Source: CAYSHJ01 sp964589725
Lineage (GTDB): Bacteria; Planctomycetota; Planctomycetia; Planctomycetales; Planctomycetaceae
Direction of reading: 5' to 3'
DNA: 26,523 nt
Assembly (NCBI GenBank): GCA_964589725.1
Contig: CAZPUJ010000021.1
Location: forward strand, 1-26,523
Shown here: in pieces, positions 6,965 to 14,986 of the stretch
How the letters are laid out: each line of letters opens with the position of its first letter
Numbering within the stretch: position 1 is the stretch's first letter
Notes under the pieces: generated by a model
Databases searched by the model: none
What the model was told of the DNA's origin: nothing
Seen by the model: only the letters and a program-made list of their open reading frames with translations
Program-made: the position numbers and the translations under genes

Positions 6965-7783
6965 ATGAGCTCGAACAACACTCCGAAACCGTTCATCGGC
7001 ATCAACGCTGATTTCCGCCCCGCCTCGAATGAACACATCGCACTCTCGTGGATCACCAGCGGCTACTACGACCAAATCAACTCCGCTAAAACCGCGAAGT
7101 CTCCCGGCGGCATCCCGATGATCATCCCGCCCTTGCCGGATGACAAAGACCTGAAACATTTCCTCAACCGGGTCGACGGAGTGGTACTTGGTGGCTGTTC
7201 GATGGATCTCGACCCGCGACACTTGGGCCTCGACAAGCATCCCGCGACGCGACCGATGCCGACTCGGCGCGAAGACTTCGACCGCCGGCTGTGCAAGATG
7301 GCCGTCGAAATGCGGCTGCCGATTTTGGCCATCGGCGTGGGTATGCAGACACTGAACGTCACCTGCGGGGGCACGCTGTTCCAGCACATTCCCGAAGACA
7401 TTCCCCGTGCCCTGCAACACCGCGACCCGGTCGAGCGGACCTTGCGCCACATCTTGAACATCGTCCCCGGCACGCGCATGGACGTGATGTACGGTCCTGG
7501 TGAAATCCGAGTGAACAGCGATCACCACATGGCCGTGGATGTGCTCTCGCCGTTGTTCAAGGTCTCGTCGATGGCCACTGACGGCGTCGTCGAATCGTAC
7601 GAGTCGGTCAGCGATGACTGGTTCTGCGTCGGCGTGCAGTGGCATCCGGAAAGTGACACAGCGTCCGCTCTCGACATGCAAGTCTTCGAGCTCTTCCTGG
7701 AAGCCTGTGTCGATCGCATGTCCGGAGCCGAACCGGCAATCATCCCGTTCCCGCAAAAGGCGAGTCGGCGAGTGGCCGCGTAA
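6965..7783 (+). CDS. Peptidase C26 / PuuD-like class I glutamine amidotransferase lacking the catalytic cysteine
   Basis: The 272-residue fold follows the gamma-glutamyl-GABA hydrolase family: an N-terminal PFIGINADF strand, VVLGGCSMDLDP where family members have a GG..(D/N) loop, LNVTCGGTLFQHIPEDI, SDHH and VQWHPESD. The His227 and Glu229 of the catalytic triad are present. The nucleophile elbow, normally GICRGMQ, reads AIGVGMQ here, so the cysteine position (residue 124) is glycine, coded GGC with no frameshift nearby. As seen, the usual thioester hydrolysis is not possible, so the protein may be a binding or regulatory relative, or use another mechanism. Start ATG 6965 has AAGGAAGGG about 7 bases upstream. 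A nitrilase-fold gene follows after 169 bases. Confidence 0.85.
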   Translation: MSSNNTPKPFIGINADFRPASNEHIALSWITSGYYDQINSAKTAKSPGGIPMIIPPLPDDKDLKHFLNRVDGVVLGGCSMDLDPRHLGLDKHPATRPMPTRREDFDRRLCKMAVEMRLPILAIGVGMQTLNVTCGGTLFQHIPEDIPRALQHRDPVERTLRHILNIVPGTRMDVMYGPGEIRVNSDHHMAVDVLSPLFKVSSMATDGVVESYESVSDDWFCVGVQWHPESDTASALDMQVFELFLEACVDRMSGAEPAIIPFPQKASRRVAA

Positions 7784-7952
7784 CCGCCGGCTTTTTGAAT
7801 TCGATTCAACAACTACCCCACGGCGTCGTTCGCCCCGCGCGAGCGACGCCGTTGGCGTTTGAAGGTGGCGAGCCGTTCGAGTACGTTCGCGATTGTGACA
7901 AGCCGGTCCCGAAGTGCTTCTCCGCGTCTGTCATCACGAACAAGGATCACTC

Positions 7953-8810
7953 ATGCGAATCGCCGCCGTGCAAATGGATGTGACAATCGGTCAACCGGAA
8001 GCCAATCTTTCCGCGATGTTGATCAAGCTCAAAGAAGCCGCGGCTGCCGGAGCGAAACTGGTCGCGTTCCCGGAGTGCGCGCTCACAGGCTACTGCTTCG
8101 AAAGCATCGAAGAAGCGCTGCCGTTCGCTCAGACGTTGCCCGGTCCCGCGAGCGAGCGATTTCAACAAGCGTGTGCGGAGCTTGGCGTCTTCGCCGTGTT
8201 CGGCCTGTTGGAACTCGACGGCGCGAAGCTCTTCAACGCGGCGGCGCTCGTCGGACCGAGCGGCCTGATCGGCTCGTATCGCAAAATCCATCTGCCGTAC
8301 TTGGGAATTGACATGAAGACGACGTACGGCGACCGTCCGTTCGCGGTGCATGACGTCGACGGCGTGAAGGTCGGTCTGTTGATCTGCTACGACGCGGCGT
8401 TTCCCGAAGCGTCGCGATCGCTCGCACTGCTGGGAGCCGACTTGATCGTATTGCCGACCAACTGGCCTCCCGGCGCCGAATGCGTGGCCGATCATACTCT
8501 CAACAGCCGAGCGATGGAAAACGCCGTCTATTTCCTGGCCGTGAACCGCGTTGGCGAGGAGCGCGGCTTCCGCTTCATCGGCCGCAGCCGCATCTGCGGC
8601 CCCAGCGGCTGCACGCTTGCGACCACCGAAGACACGGGCGAACAGATTTTGTACGCCGACATCGACCCGACTCAGTCTCGCAGCAAACGCGTTACCCGCG
8701 TTCCCGGAAAACACGCCATCGACCGCCTCGCCGACCGCCGGCCAGAGATGTACAAACTGCTCACGCAGCCTCATTCGTTACCAACACCCCGAAACGATGC
8801 CGCAAGGTAG
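7953..8810 (+). CDS. Carbon-nitrogen hydrolase (nitrilase superfamily amidase)
   Basis: This 285-residue enzyme has the intact Glu-Lys-Cys triad of the nitrilase superfamily: E41 in AFPECALTG, K111 in SYRKIHLPYLGID, and C145 in LLICYDAAFPE. The length and the NWPPGAE and SRAMENAVYFLAVNRVG segments suit the aliphatic amidase or omega-amidase-like branches, which hydrolyse amide bonds of small molecules in the cytoplasm. The exact substrate cannot be assigned. The ATG at 7953 has AAGGA 6 bases upstream; a longer in-frame start at 7914 is less likely. It follows the cysteine-less amidotransferase in the same direction and may share its transcript. It ends 57 bases before the BatA-like gene. Confidence 0.9.
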   Translation: MRIAAVQMDVTIGQPEANLSAMLIKLKEAAAAGAKLVAFPECALTGYCFESIEEALPFAQTLPGPASERFQQACAELGVFAVFGLLELDGAKLFNAAALVGPSGLIGSYRKIHLPYLGIDMKTTYGDRPFAVHDVDGVKVGLLICYDAAFPEASRSLALLGADLIVLPTNWPPGAECVADHTLNSRAMENAVYFLAVNRVGEERGFRFIGRSRICGPSGCTLATTEDTGEQILYADIDPTQSRSKRVTRVPGKHAIDRLADRRPEMYKLLTQPHSLPTPRNDAAR

Positions 8811-8867
8811 TCGGCAGCAAAATGTCGACAGTGATTTCTGATTTCTGACCTCTGCCAACTCCGCACC

Positions 8868-11357
8868 ATGTCCCTTATTCACCCTTTGCTGATTTATGCC
8901 GCCGGCTTGGCGGTGATTCCGGTCATCCTGCACTTTTTGTTGCGGGCCAAGCCGAAGAAGTTGCTTTTCCCCGCGCTGCGATTGATTCAGGCACGTCGGC
9001 GGCAGAGCGTGCGGCGGATGCGGCTGCGGCATGTGTGGTTGTTGTTGCTGCGAATGCTGGTGATCGTCGGCTTGGTGATCGCGGTGGCGAGGCCGTCGCT
9101 GCCGGAAGCGGAATACGAGTTTAATACGCGCGAGTTGCTGACGCTGTTCGCGATCGTGGCGGCGGCGGGCGGGACGTACATCGGACTGACGCGGTCGTGG
9201 CGAAAGAAGCGGCTCTCGCAACAGACGCTGGCATACCGGCGCACGCTGCTGCGCGGCGGACTGGGCTCCGGCACGGCGGTGTTGATCGCGTTGCTGTTCG
9301 CGTGGCCTTACGTGAATCGGCTGCGAGCGGAAATCTCCGCGCCGGCCCAGGAGGTTCGCAGTGACTTGCCAGTCGCAGCGGTGTTTTTGTTCGACACCAG
9401 TCTGTCGATGCAGTACCAGCAAGAAGGGAAGACGCGGCTCGATCAAGCCAAGGCGTTCGCGTTGCAGCATCTCGAATCGTTGCCGGCGCGGAGTCGTATC
9501 GCGGTCGGAGACAGTGGCGGCGGGGCGAGCGGCGAACGTGGCTTGGCGTCGATTGTGTTTCAAGTTGACATTATTGGAGCGAAGTCGAAGATTCAATCGC
9601 TGGCGTTGCAGCCGGTGTCGCTGCCACTCAACGATCGACTGCGAGCGGCCCTCACATTGCAGGAACAGGATCAAGGCCGCACGCTCAACGAGCAGCAGTC
9701 GGTGCCGCAGGACTCTCGGCGGGATCGTTTTATCCGGGAAATTTACCTCTTCACCGACTTGGCCTCGACGGCGTGGCGCATGAGCGGTGCGGCGTTGCTC
9801 AAGGGAGAGATCGATCAACGGCCCTGGGTCAGCGTGTACATCATCGACGTTGGCGAACCGCAACCGAAGGATCTCGGCATCACGGACGTGACATTGTCGA
9901 GGCAGAGCGTCTCAGACGGGGAAACTCTGACGGTCGACGCGGCGTTGACGTCGGTTGGCTTTGAGGAAGTCGAAAAGACGGTCGAAATATCGTTGCTCGG
10001 AAGAGACGGCAAGCTCATCAAGCAAGGTCAGCAGACGGTCAAACTCGGCGGCCAGGTGGGGGCTCGCGTGCAGATTCCGGTCGCGAACCTGCAAGGCCCC
10101 GTGCAACACGGCGAATTGCGCTTGCTGTCGAGCGACCCGCTGCCATTGAACGACGTGCGGTACTTCACCGTTGAGGTCCAGCCGCCACCGAAAGTCTTGC
10201 TCGTTTCGCCCAGCGCCGCGGTCGGTGATATCTTGAAGGAAGCTCTCGCGCCGCCGGAAGATGTGTTGGCGAAGAAGGCTCGCTACGAAGTGGACGACAT
10301 CCGACCGTCGAAACTTCAGCAAACCAAACTCGGCGATTATTCGGTCGTCGTCTTGAATAGCGTGCCGGCTCCCGGCGAGGTGGTTTGGAAGTCGCTGCAC
10401 AGATACGTTTCCGGCGGCGGCGGACTGGCGGTGTTCTTGGGATCGGCCGCGCTCGGCGAGGTGGTTGGCGTGGACCCGGTCTCGTACACCAGCGATTCGG
10501 CCAAACAACTTCTTCCCGCGCACTTGGATGCCGCGTTAAGTTTCAAGACACCCGCCGCCCTGGACCTGAAAAACCTCCATCATCCGGCGTTGAAGAAGCT
10601 GGAGGAACTCGGGGGCGCGGGAGAATTAGCCGTCTCCGACGTTCGCCGATTCTGGAAAGTGACTCCGTTCGACGGAGCCAGTGTGCTCGTCGAGTACTCC
10701 GACCCGGAAGCTCGGCCCGCGTTGATCGAGCGTCGTGTCGGAGCCGGTCGCGTCGCGATGCTGACGACCGCCGCCGATCTGCGCGGCTGGAGTGATCTGC
10801 CGCGCAGTTGGGCGTTCGTCGTGCTCGCCGATCAGTTGATGCAGTACCTCTGCGGCCGCAACGAATCGACGTTCAACGTACTGGCTGGCGAAGACGTCGT
10901 GCTGCGAGTCAACAGCGAGCCGCCGCTCACTCGCTACCTGCTCCGCAAGCCGAGCGGTCAGCAACGCCAGGAACCAGTCGCCGCCGGTACAACCTCATTC
11001 GCGATTCGCGAGACCGATCAGCTTGGCCACTACGATGTCCTGCCCGCCGACCCGCAATCGAAATTTTCCGGTAGCGGATTCAGCGTGAACGCCTCGCCGA
11101 GCGACAGCGACTTCCGCCGTCTGACCGATGCCGACCTGCCGCAGCTCTTCGGCGAGAATGACAAATCCGGCCGCAAGCGCTACTCGGTCGTTCGCGACAT
11201 CAATGACCTGCAACGTGTTGTCGCCACCGGCCGACTGGGTGAAGAGATTTACCCGCTCTTGCTGCTTGTCGCCCTGCTCTTTTTCTGCGGCGAGCACCTC
11301 GTCGCGAACTGGTTCTACGCAGAAGTCGGTGAGACAGCGACAGTCGCAGCCACGTGA
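8868..11357 (+). CDS. BatA-domain / VWA membrane protein
   Basis: This 829-residue protein starts with the BatA (DUF1550-type) double membrane domain: a hydrophobic helix at about 5-25, the basic KPKKLLFPALRLIQ turn, and a second helix at about 57-75. Two more hydrophobic segments follow near 88-105 and 134-150. Next comes a von Willebrand factor A domain with a MIDAS-like DTSLS at 176-180. A beta-rich middle resembles CARDB/Ig-type repeats, then a region reading VVLNSVPAPGE and GGGLAVFLG resembles the glutamine-amidotransferase-like domain of planctomycete VWA proteins. A last helix lies near residues 795-812. Such proteins usually sit with MoxR ATPase and DUF58 genes, which are absent here. 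The role is probably envelope-related and chaperone-like, by analogy only. Confidence 0.85.
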   Translation: MSLIHPLLIYAAGLAVIPVILHFLLRAKPKKLLFPALRLIQARRRQSVRRMRLRHVWLLLLRMLVIVGLVIAVARPSLPEAEYEFNTRELLTLFAIVAAAGGTYIGLTRSWRKKRLSQQTLAYRRTLLRGGLGSGTAVLIALLFAWPYVNRLRAEISAPAQEVRSDLPVAAVFLFDTSLSMQYQQEGKTRLDQAKAFALQHLESLPARSRIAVGDSGGGASGERGLASIVFQVDIIGAKSKIQSLALQPVSLPLNDRLRAALTLQEQDQGRTLNEQQSVPQDSRRDRFIREIYLFTDLASTAWRMSGAALLKGEIDQRPWVSVYIIDVGEPQPKDLGITDVTLSRQSVSDGETLTVDAALTSVGFEEVEKTVEISLLGRDGKLIKQGQQTVKLGGQVGARVQIPVANLQGPVQHGELRLLSSDPLPLNDVRYFTVEVQPPPKVLLVSPSAAVGDILKEALAPPEDVLAKKARYEVDDIRPSKLQQTKLGDYSVVVLNSVPAPGEVVWKSLHRYVSGGGGLAVFLGSAALGEVVGVDPVSYTSDSAKQLLPAHLDAALSFKTPAALDLKNLHHPALKKLEELGGAGELAVSDVRRFWKVTPFDGASVLVEYSDPEARPALIERRVGAGRVAMLTTAADLRGWSDLPRSWAFVVLADQLMQYLCGRNESTFNVLAGEDVVLRVNSEPPLTRYLLRKPSGQQRQEPVAAGTTSFAIRETDQLGHYDVLPADPQSKFSGSGFSVNASPSDSDFRRLTDADLPQLFGENDKSGRKRYSVVRDINDLQRVVATGRLGEEIYPLLLLVALLFFCGEHLVANWFYAEVGETATVAAT

Positions 11358-11390
11358 CATAGTCCTAACGCGGGCTTCGCCCGCAGCCTT

Positions 11391-11499
11391 GCTCCCTCTC
11401 CCCCGCATCGGGGGAGAGGGCTGGGGTGAGGGGGTTCGTGGTCTGGTGAAGCGTTCAGCCCCTTCACCCTCAACCTCTCCCCCGCATCGGGGGAGAGGG
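11391..11499. repeat. CT-rich palindromic repeat with two identical hairpins
   Basis: The palindrome CCTCTCCCCCGCATCGGGGGAGAGGG-type hairpin occurs twice, at 11394-11420 and 11474-11499. Between them GGGGTGAGGG and CCCTTCACCCTC are also mutually inverted, so the whole unit is one larger inverted repeat with a hairpin at each end. It fills the gap between the BatA-like gene and the small membrane protein gene. A short palindrome, GCGGGCTTCGCCCGC, comes just before it at about 11370-11384. Confidence 0.85.
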
Positions 11500-11560
11500 A
11501 ACCAACCGCGCGCACGGCGCGCATAACTTACGAATGAAGATTCTCATGACGGAGTGGGCA

Positions 11561-11944
11561 ATGAAAGACATCGCGTTGGTGATCGGCGGCGCGTTGGTTG
11601 GTGGCGTGATTGGCTTCTTCGCGTTCTTCTGGATCGCGGACCAAGGTTTCTACGCGATGATTCTTCCAGGCGGCCTGATCGGCATCGGTGCCGGGCTGGT
11701 TCGGAACCGTTCGCTCGGGCTGGCGATCGGATGTGGTGTGGCGGCGGTGGCTCTCGGACTGTTCACGGAATGGAAGTACATGCCCTTTAGGGACGATAAG
11801 AGCCTGGGATATTTTCTCGCTCACGTTCACAAGCTGACGCCGCTGACGCTGCTAATGATTGCCGTGGGTGGCGTCCTCGGGTTCTGGGGGCCGTTCAGAG
11901 AGTGGCAACGCGAGGCGAATCTGAAGCCCAAATCCGGTGAGTAA
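11561..11944 (+). CDS. Small polytopic membrane protein, unknown function
   Basis: I do not recognise this protein. It has 127 residues with three or four predicted membrane helices: a glycine-rich first helix (ALVIGGALVGGVIGFFAFFW), a second in the ILPGGLIGIGAGLV region, a third around GLAIGCGVAAVALGLF, and a last one in LLMIAVGGVLGFWGPF, followed by a basic cytoplasmic tail. The ATG at 11561 has GGAG 6 bases upstream and is preferred to in-frame ATGs at 11534 and 11546, which lack a site. It stands between a repeat and the TPR/STN gene, all in the same direction. Nothing in it points to a substrate or partner. Confidence 0.7.
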   Translation: MKDIALVIGGALVGGVIGFFAFFWIADQGFYAMILPGGLIGIGAGLVRNRSLGLAIGCGVAAVALGLFTEWKYMPFRDDKSLGYFLAHVHKLTPLTLLMIAVGGVLGFWGPFREWQREANLKPKSGE

Positions 11945-12099
11945 TCGACCGGGTTGTGGCGACACGCTTTCACCGGGTCCGCATAGCAGAGTTCAGTCGC
12001 CGCCTTGACGGTCGAAAGCGGGCAGACCTATCATCGTTCCCCCGATTTCGGCCTGCGTGACCTCACGCGACTTTTGCGAATCTCAGCGGAAAGACGGCA

Positions 12100-13326
12100 A
12101 TGAAGCCTCAGCCTGCGGAACATGTTCTTTCTCACGCCAAGGCCTTGCCCGATAAGCCGCAGCCGCTCGTGAAGTGGCTCGATGAGAACGGTAATGCGCT
12201 GGTCGGGGTGGCCTGCGCAGTCATGATCGGCGGAGCGATTTGGTTTTCGTACTACCGCACGACCACATCCCGCACCGAATCGGCGTGGGCTCAGTACGGC
12301 ACGGCTCGCAACGCCAAAGAGTATGGTGACATCGCCGACGCGTACGAGAGCTATGACGTCGGTGCGTGGGCTCGATTGAGCGAAGGTGAACGGTATCTCG
12401 ATTCGGGGCTGGCGTTGATGTTCACCGATCGATCCGCCGGCCTGGGCGATCTCGAGAATGCGGACAAGGCGTTTCAAATGGTGCTGCATTCGGCGTCGGC
12501 CCCGACGCCTGTTCGCGAGCGAGCCTTATGGGGTTTGGCCAAGTCGACCGAGACACAATCCGATGCCGACACGACGAACGCCATCAAAGCCTATGAAATA
12601 TTGCTGACTCAATTCCCGAAGTCGACGTACAAGTCGTCGGCCGAAGAGCGGATCGAAGCTCTGAAGTCGGACCGCGCGAAAGAGTTTTACGCCTGGTTCC
12701 ACAAACAAAAACCGAAGCCCGCCGATCGCAGTAAGCCTCAAGACGGCCTGCCGCCGGGACACCCGGCGATTGGCACGTCGAAGGATGAACCGTCCGACAC
12801 TGAGAAGCCAGCAGACGGCGAGAAGTCCGCGCCGCCAAAGCTGACGATTCCGCTCGATCCCGACGATGACAAACCGGCTGAGAAGAAGGACGACCAGCCG
12901 CCGGCCGCCGAGCCTGAAAAGTCCAAAGACGATCAGGCTTCAGCAGTCATCGACGGCTTGAAGACCGAATTGGAGGTCAAATTCTCGCGGACGCCGTTGC
13001 AAGACGCCTTCAAGTTCATTTCCGAGAAGTGTGGAGTGAAAATCGAAATTGACGCTGACGCATTGAAGTCCGCCGGCTTCACGAAAAACATGCCGCAGAC
13101 TTTGGAACTTGGCAAAGTCACTGGTTTGGAAACGGTCGCCGCCATCCTTTCAAGGTACGAAGAGGAAGCGAACCCGATGGTATTAGTGATCGACGAACCC
13201 CAAAAGGTGGCACGGATCACTACCGCCGAGTTCGCAAAGAAGAAGAACCTCGCCCCATTTCCGCTGCCGAAGAAGGGTGCCGAGCCGAAGGCGGAGAGCA
13301 ACGACGCCCCGGCGGAAAACAAATGA
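12100..13326 (+). CDS. YfgM-like TPR membrane protein with C-terminal STN/secretin-like domain
   Basis: The 408-residue protein has one membrane helix at about 33-52, so most of it should be periplasmic. Residues about 60-215 form TPR-like helices (AWAQYGTARNAKEYGDIADAYESY; AIKAYEILLTQFPKST), like YfgM, which works with the Sec translocon and periplasmic chaperones. A linker of about 80 residues rich in Pro, Lys, Asp and Glu follows. Residues about 285-375 (FSRTPLQDAFKFISEKCGVKI..TLELGKVTGLETVAAIL) resemble the short STN domain found at the N-terminus of secretins and TonB receptors. The pairing of the two is unusual. The TGA overlaps the next start as ATGA, so the pseudouridine synthase is translationally coupled. 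Confidence 0.8.
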   Translation: MKPQPAEHVLSHAKALPDKPQPLVKWLDENGNALVGVACAVMIGGAIWFSYYRTTTSRTESAWAQYGTARNAKEYGDIADAYESYDVGAWARLSEGERYLDSGLALMFTDRSAGLGDLENADKAFQMVLHSASAPTPVRERALWGLAKSTETQSDADTTNAIKAYEILLTQFPKSTYKSSAEERIEALKSDRAKEFYAWFHKQKPKPADRSKPQDGLPPGHPAIGTSKDEPSDTEKPADGEKSAPPKLTIPLDPDDDKPAEKKDDQPPAAEPEKSKDDQASAVIDGLKTELEVKFSRTPLQDAFKFISEKCGVKIEIDADALKSAGFTKNMPQTLELGKVTGLETVAAILSRYEEEANPMVLVIDEPQKVARITTAEFAKKKNLAPFPLPKKGAEPKAESNDAPAENK

Positions 13327-14525
13327 GCGGACAGCGGGCACCGGGCAGCGGGCAGCCGGGCAATGAACTGCCGGAACTTGTTGGCGACGATTTGGTGGTT
13401 GATGAATTAGAAGAATGCACGCTCGCAGCCAATTCTTCCACCACGTCCGGCGTGACGCTTTCGAGTGAACTGCTGCGCGTCGTCGTCGAACCTCGAGCAC
13501 ATGGCTGGCGCGTCGATCATTACCTCTCGCGGCTGTTTCCGAACTACAGCCGCGCGCTGTTCCAGCGAGCGATCGAGCAAGGTTCCGTGCTGGTCAACGC
13601 GCTGCCGGTCAAAGCCTCGCGGCGACTGCGGGTCAACGATTGCCTTGATGTCCGTCTGCCCGAATCGCCCGACAGCAGCTTGCCTCCGGAAAACATTCCG
13701 CTCGACATTCTGTTCGAGGATGATTCGCTCGTCGTGCTCAACAAGCCAGCGAACATGATCACGCATCCGGGCAAAGGGCATTATCGCGGCACGCTGGCGG
13801 GAGCATTGCAGTTTCATTTCGATCAGCTCAGCAACGTCGCTGGCCAGCTTCGGCCGGGCATCGTGCATCGGCTCGACAAGGACACCAGCGGCGTGATTGT
13901 GATCGCCAAAAACAATCAGGTCCACTTCCGGCTCAGTGAGCAGTTCGAATCGCGCACGGTTCACAAGGAATACCGAGCGATCGTGTGGGGTGAGTTTCCT
14001 CGCGATCGCGGCGTCATTGACACGTTCGTGCGCGTGAACCCGAAGGCTCGCGAGAAAATGCAGGTCTGCGAACCGGGGGGCAACGCGCGGCAAGCCGTCA
14101 CGCACTTCGAGGTCGTCGAACGCTTTCCAGGCTTCACGCACGTGCGTCTGCTGCCCAAGACCGGCCGCACGCATCAGCTCCGCGTCCACTTGTCGCATCT
14201 CGGACATCCGATCGTCGCTGACGATCTGTACGGCGGCTGCAAGGCTCTACGCGTTGCCGACGTCGACGGCTCGTCGAATCAGGCGGAGCGAGAAGCGCTG
14301 CTGTCTCGCAAAGCCGAAGCCGCCGCAAAGCGCGCCGGTCTCGACTCGGCCGTCGATGCGTTGCCTAACATCCTGATCCGCCGACAGGCCCTGCATGCGT
14401 TCCGGTTGAGTTTTCAGCATCCAGAGAATGGAATGCCACTGACGATCGAGGCCCCGTGGCCCAGCGATTTCCAAGCAACCTTAAACGCGCTGCAAGCCTT
14501 CGCCGGCCCGAGGGTCGCAGACTGA
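13323..14525 (+). CDS. RluD-family 23S rRNA pseudouridine synthase
   Basis: This 400-residue enzyme has an S4 RNA-binding domain at about 60-105 (WRVDHYLSRLFPNYSRALFQRAIEQG..VNALPVKASRRLRVND) and then the RluA/RluD catalytic domain. The signature GIVHRLDKDTSGVIVIAKN includes the catalytic aspartate D185. Later motifs EYRAIVWGEF, LLPKTGRTHQLRVHLSHLGHPIVADDLYGG and the terminal LHAFRLSFQHP are all in place. It isomerises uridine in 23S rRNA, probably the helix 69 positions if it is a true RluD. The first 45 residues are low-complexity (GQRAPGSGQPG) and may not be essential. An insert rich in Ala, Glu and Arg lies near residues 315-345. The start overlaps the upstream stop. Confidence 0.92.
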   Translation: MSGQRAPGSGQPGNELPELVGDDLVVDELEECTLAANSSTTSGVTLSSELLRVVVEPRAHGWRVDHYLSRLFPNYSRALFQRAIEQGSVLVNALPVKASRRLRVNDCLDVRLPESPDSSLPPENIPLDILFEDDSLVVLNKPANMITHPGKGHYRGTLAGALQFHFDQLSNVAGQLRPGIVHRLDKDTSGVIVIAKNNQVHFRLSEQFESRTVHKEYRAIVWGEFPRDRGVIDTFVRVNPKAREKMQVCEPGGNARQAVTHFEVVERFPGFTHVRLLPKTGRTHQLRVHLSHLGHPIVADDLYGGCKALRVADVDGSSNQAEREALLSRKAEAAAKRAGLDSAVDALPNILIRRQALHAFRLSFQHPENGMPLTIEAPWPSDFQATLNALQAFAGPRVAD

Positions 14526-14553
14526 ACCCCTGTTGAACGGAGGCCGCTGCCCA

Positions 14554-14940
14554 TCAGTTGCTTGTCCGGTCATTATCATTGAAATACCCCAAGCCGGTTG
14601 GCGTCAGGGCGAGTAGCGGCCTCTGATCTTTCTGAAACGTGACCCACATCTCGCCGCGCGAGAGCTGGCCGCCAGAGCCGATCGTCAGACTTTGTGTGTT
14701 GTCGGGGCCGAGGAACTCGATCGACGGGCGTCGTCCGCTTCCACTCAGCGTCATCACGACGCGACCATCTTCATCGGTGATTGAGAGATGTGTCGTCCTC
14801 AGAGCACCATTTCCCCGCGGCTCAACGGCGGCAACCGGCCTTACTGGTGAGTTGTAAGCGCCCAAGACGAAGCCCACGCAACAACTGAGGACCATCAACC
14901 AAGTGGTCCACTTGCCATATACTGAAACTCTCCCGTCCAT
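14554..14940 (-). CDS. Small membrane-anchored protein with beta-repeat, unknown function
   Basis: No named family is recognised. The 128-residue protein has one hydrophobic segment near residues 10-28 (TTWLMVLSCCVGFVLGAY), which is either an uncleaved anchor or a signal peptide. The remainder has repeated short units of the form LSITDEDGRVVMTL and IEFLGPDNTQSLTIGSG, a D-x-D/G-G-x pattern that suggests paired beta strands and is seen in small bacterial envelope proteins. The ATG at 14940 has a strong AGGAGG site 6 bases upstream; a TTG at 14985 would add 15 residues running through the tRNA-like 3' end. It lies 47 bases downstream of the tRNA-like gene on the same strand, so one transcript could carry both. 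Confidence 0.72.
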   Translation of the reverse strand: MDGRVSVYGKWTTWLMVLSCCVGFVLGAYNSPVRPVAAVEPRGNGALRTTHLSITDEDGRVVMTLSGSGRRPSIEFLGPDNTQSLTIGSGGQLSRGEMWVTFQKDQRPLLALTPTGLGYFNDNDRTSN

Positions 14941-14944
14941 GATT

Positions 14945-14952
14945 CTCCTCCT
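14945..14952 (-). promoter_or_regulatory. Strong ribosome binding site
   Basis: On the minus strand this reads AGGAGGAG just before ATG 14940. It is the best Shine-Dalgarno sequence in the window and decides the start of the small anchored protein. Confidence 0.7.
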
Positions 14953-14986
14953 GAGAAAAAACACGATCGGCTTCCTAACAAACAAA

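Noticed and set aside
6803..7756. Minus-strand open frame of 317 codons opposite the amidotransferase-like gene
   Set aside because: It mirrors the codon bias of the plus-strand gene and lacks any family pattern.
7784..7952. Possible riboswitch or attenuator between the amidotransferase-like gene and the nitrilase-fold gene
   Set aside because: No conserved fold or terminator-like hairpin was recognised in the 169 bases.
8778..9863. Minus-strand open frame of 361 codons opposite the BatA-like gene
   Set aside because: Its composition is Arg/Gln/His-heavy antisense of a real gene, with no domain and no start signal.
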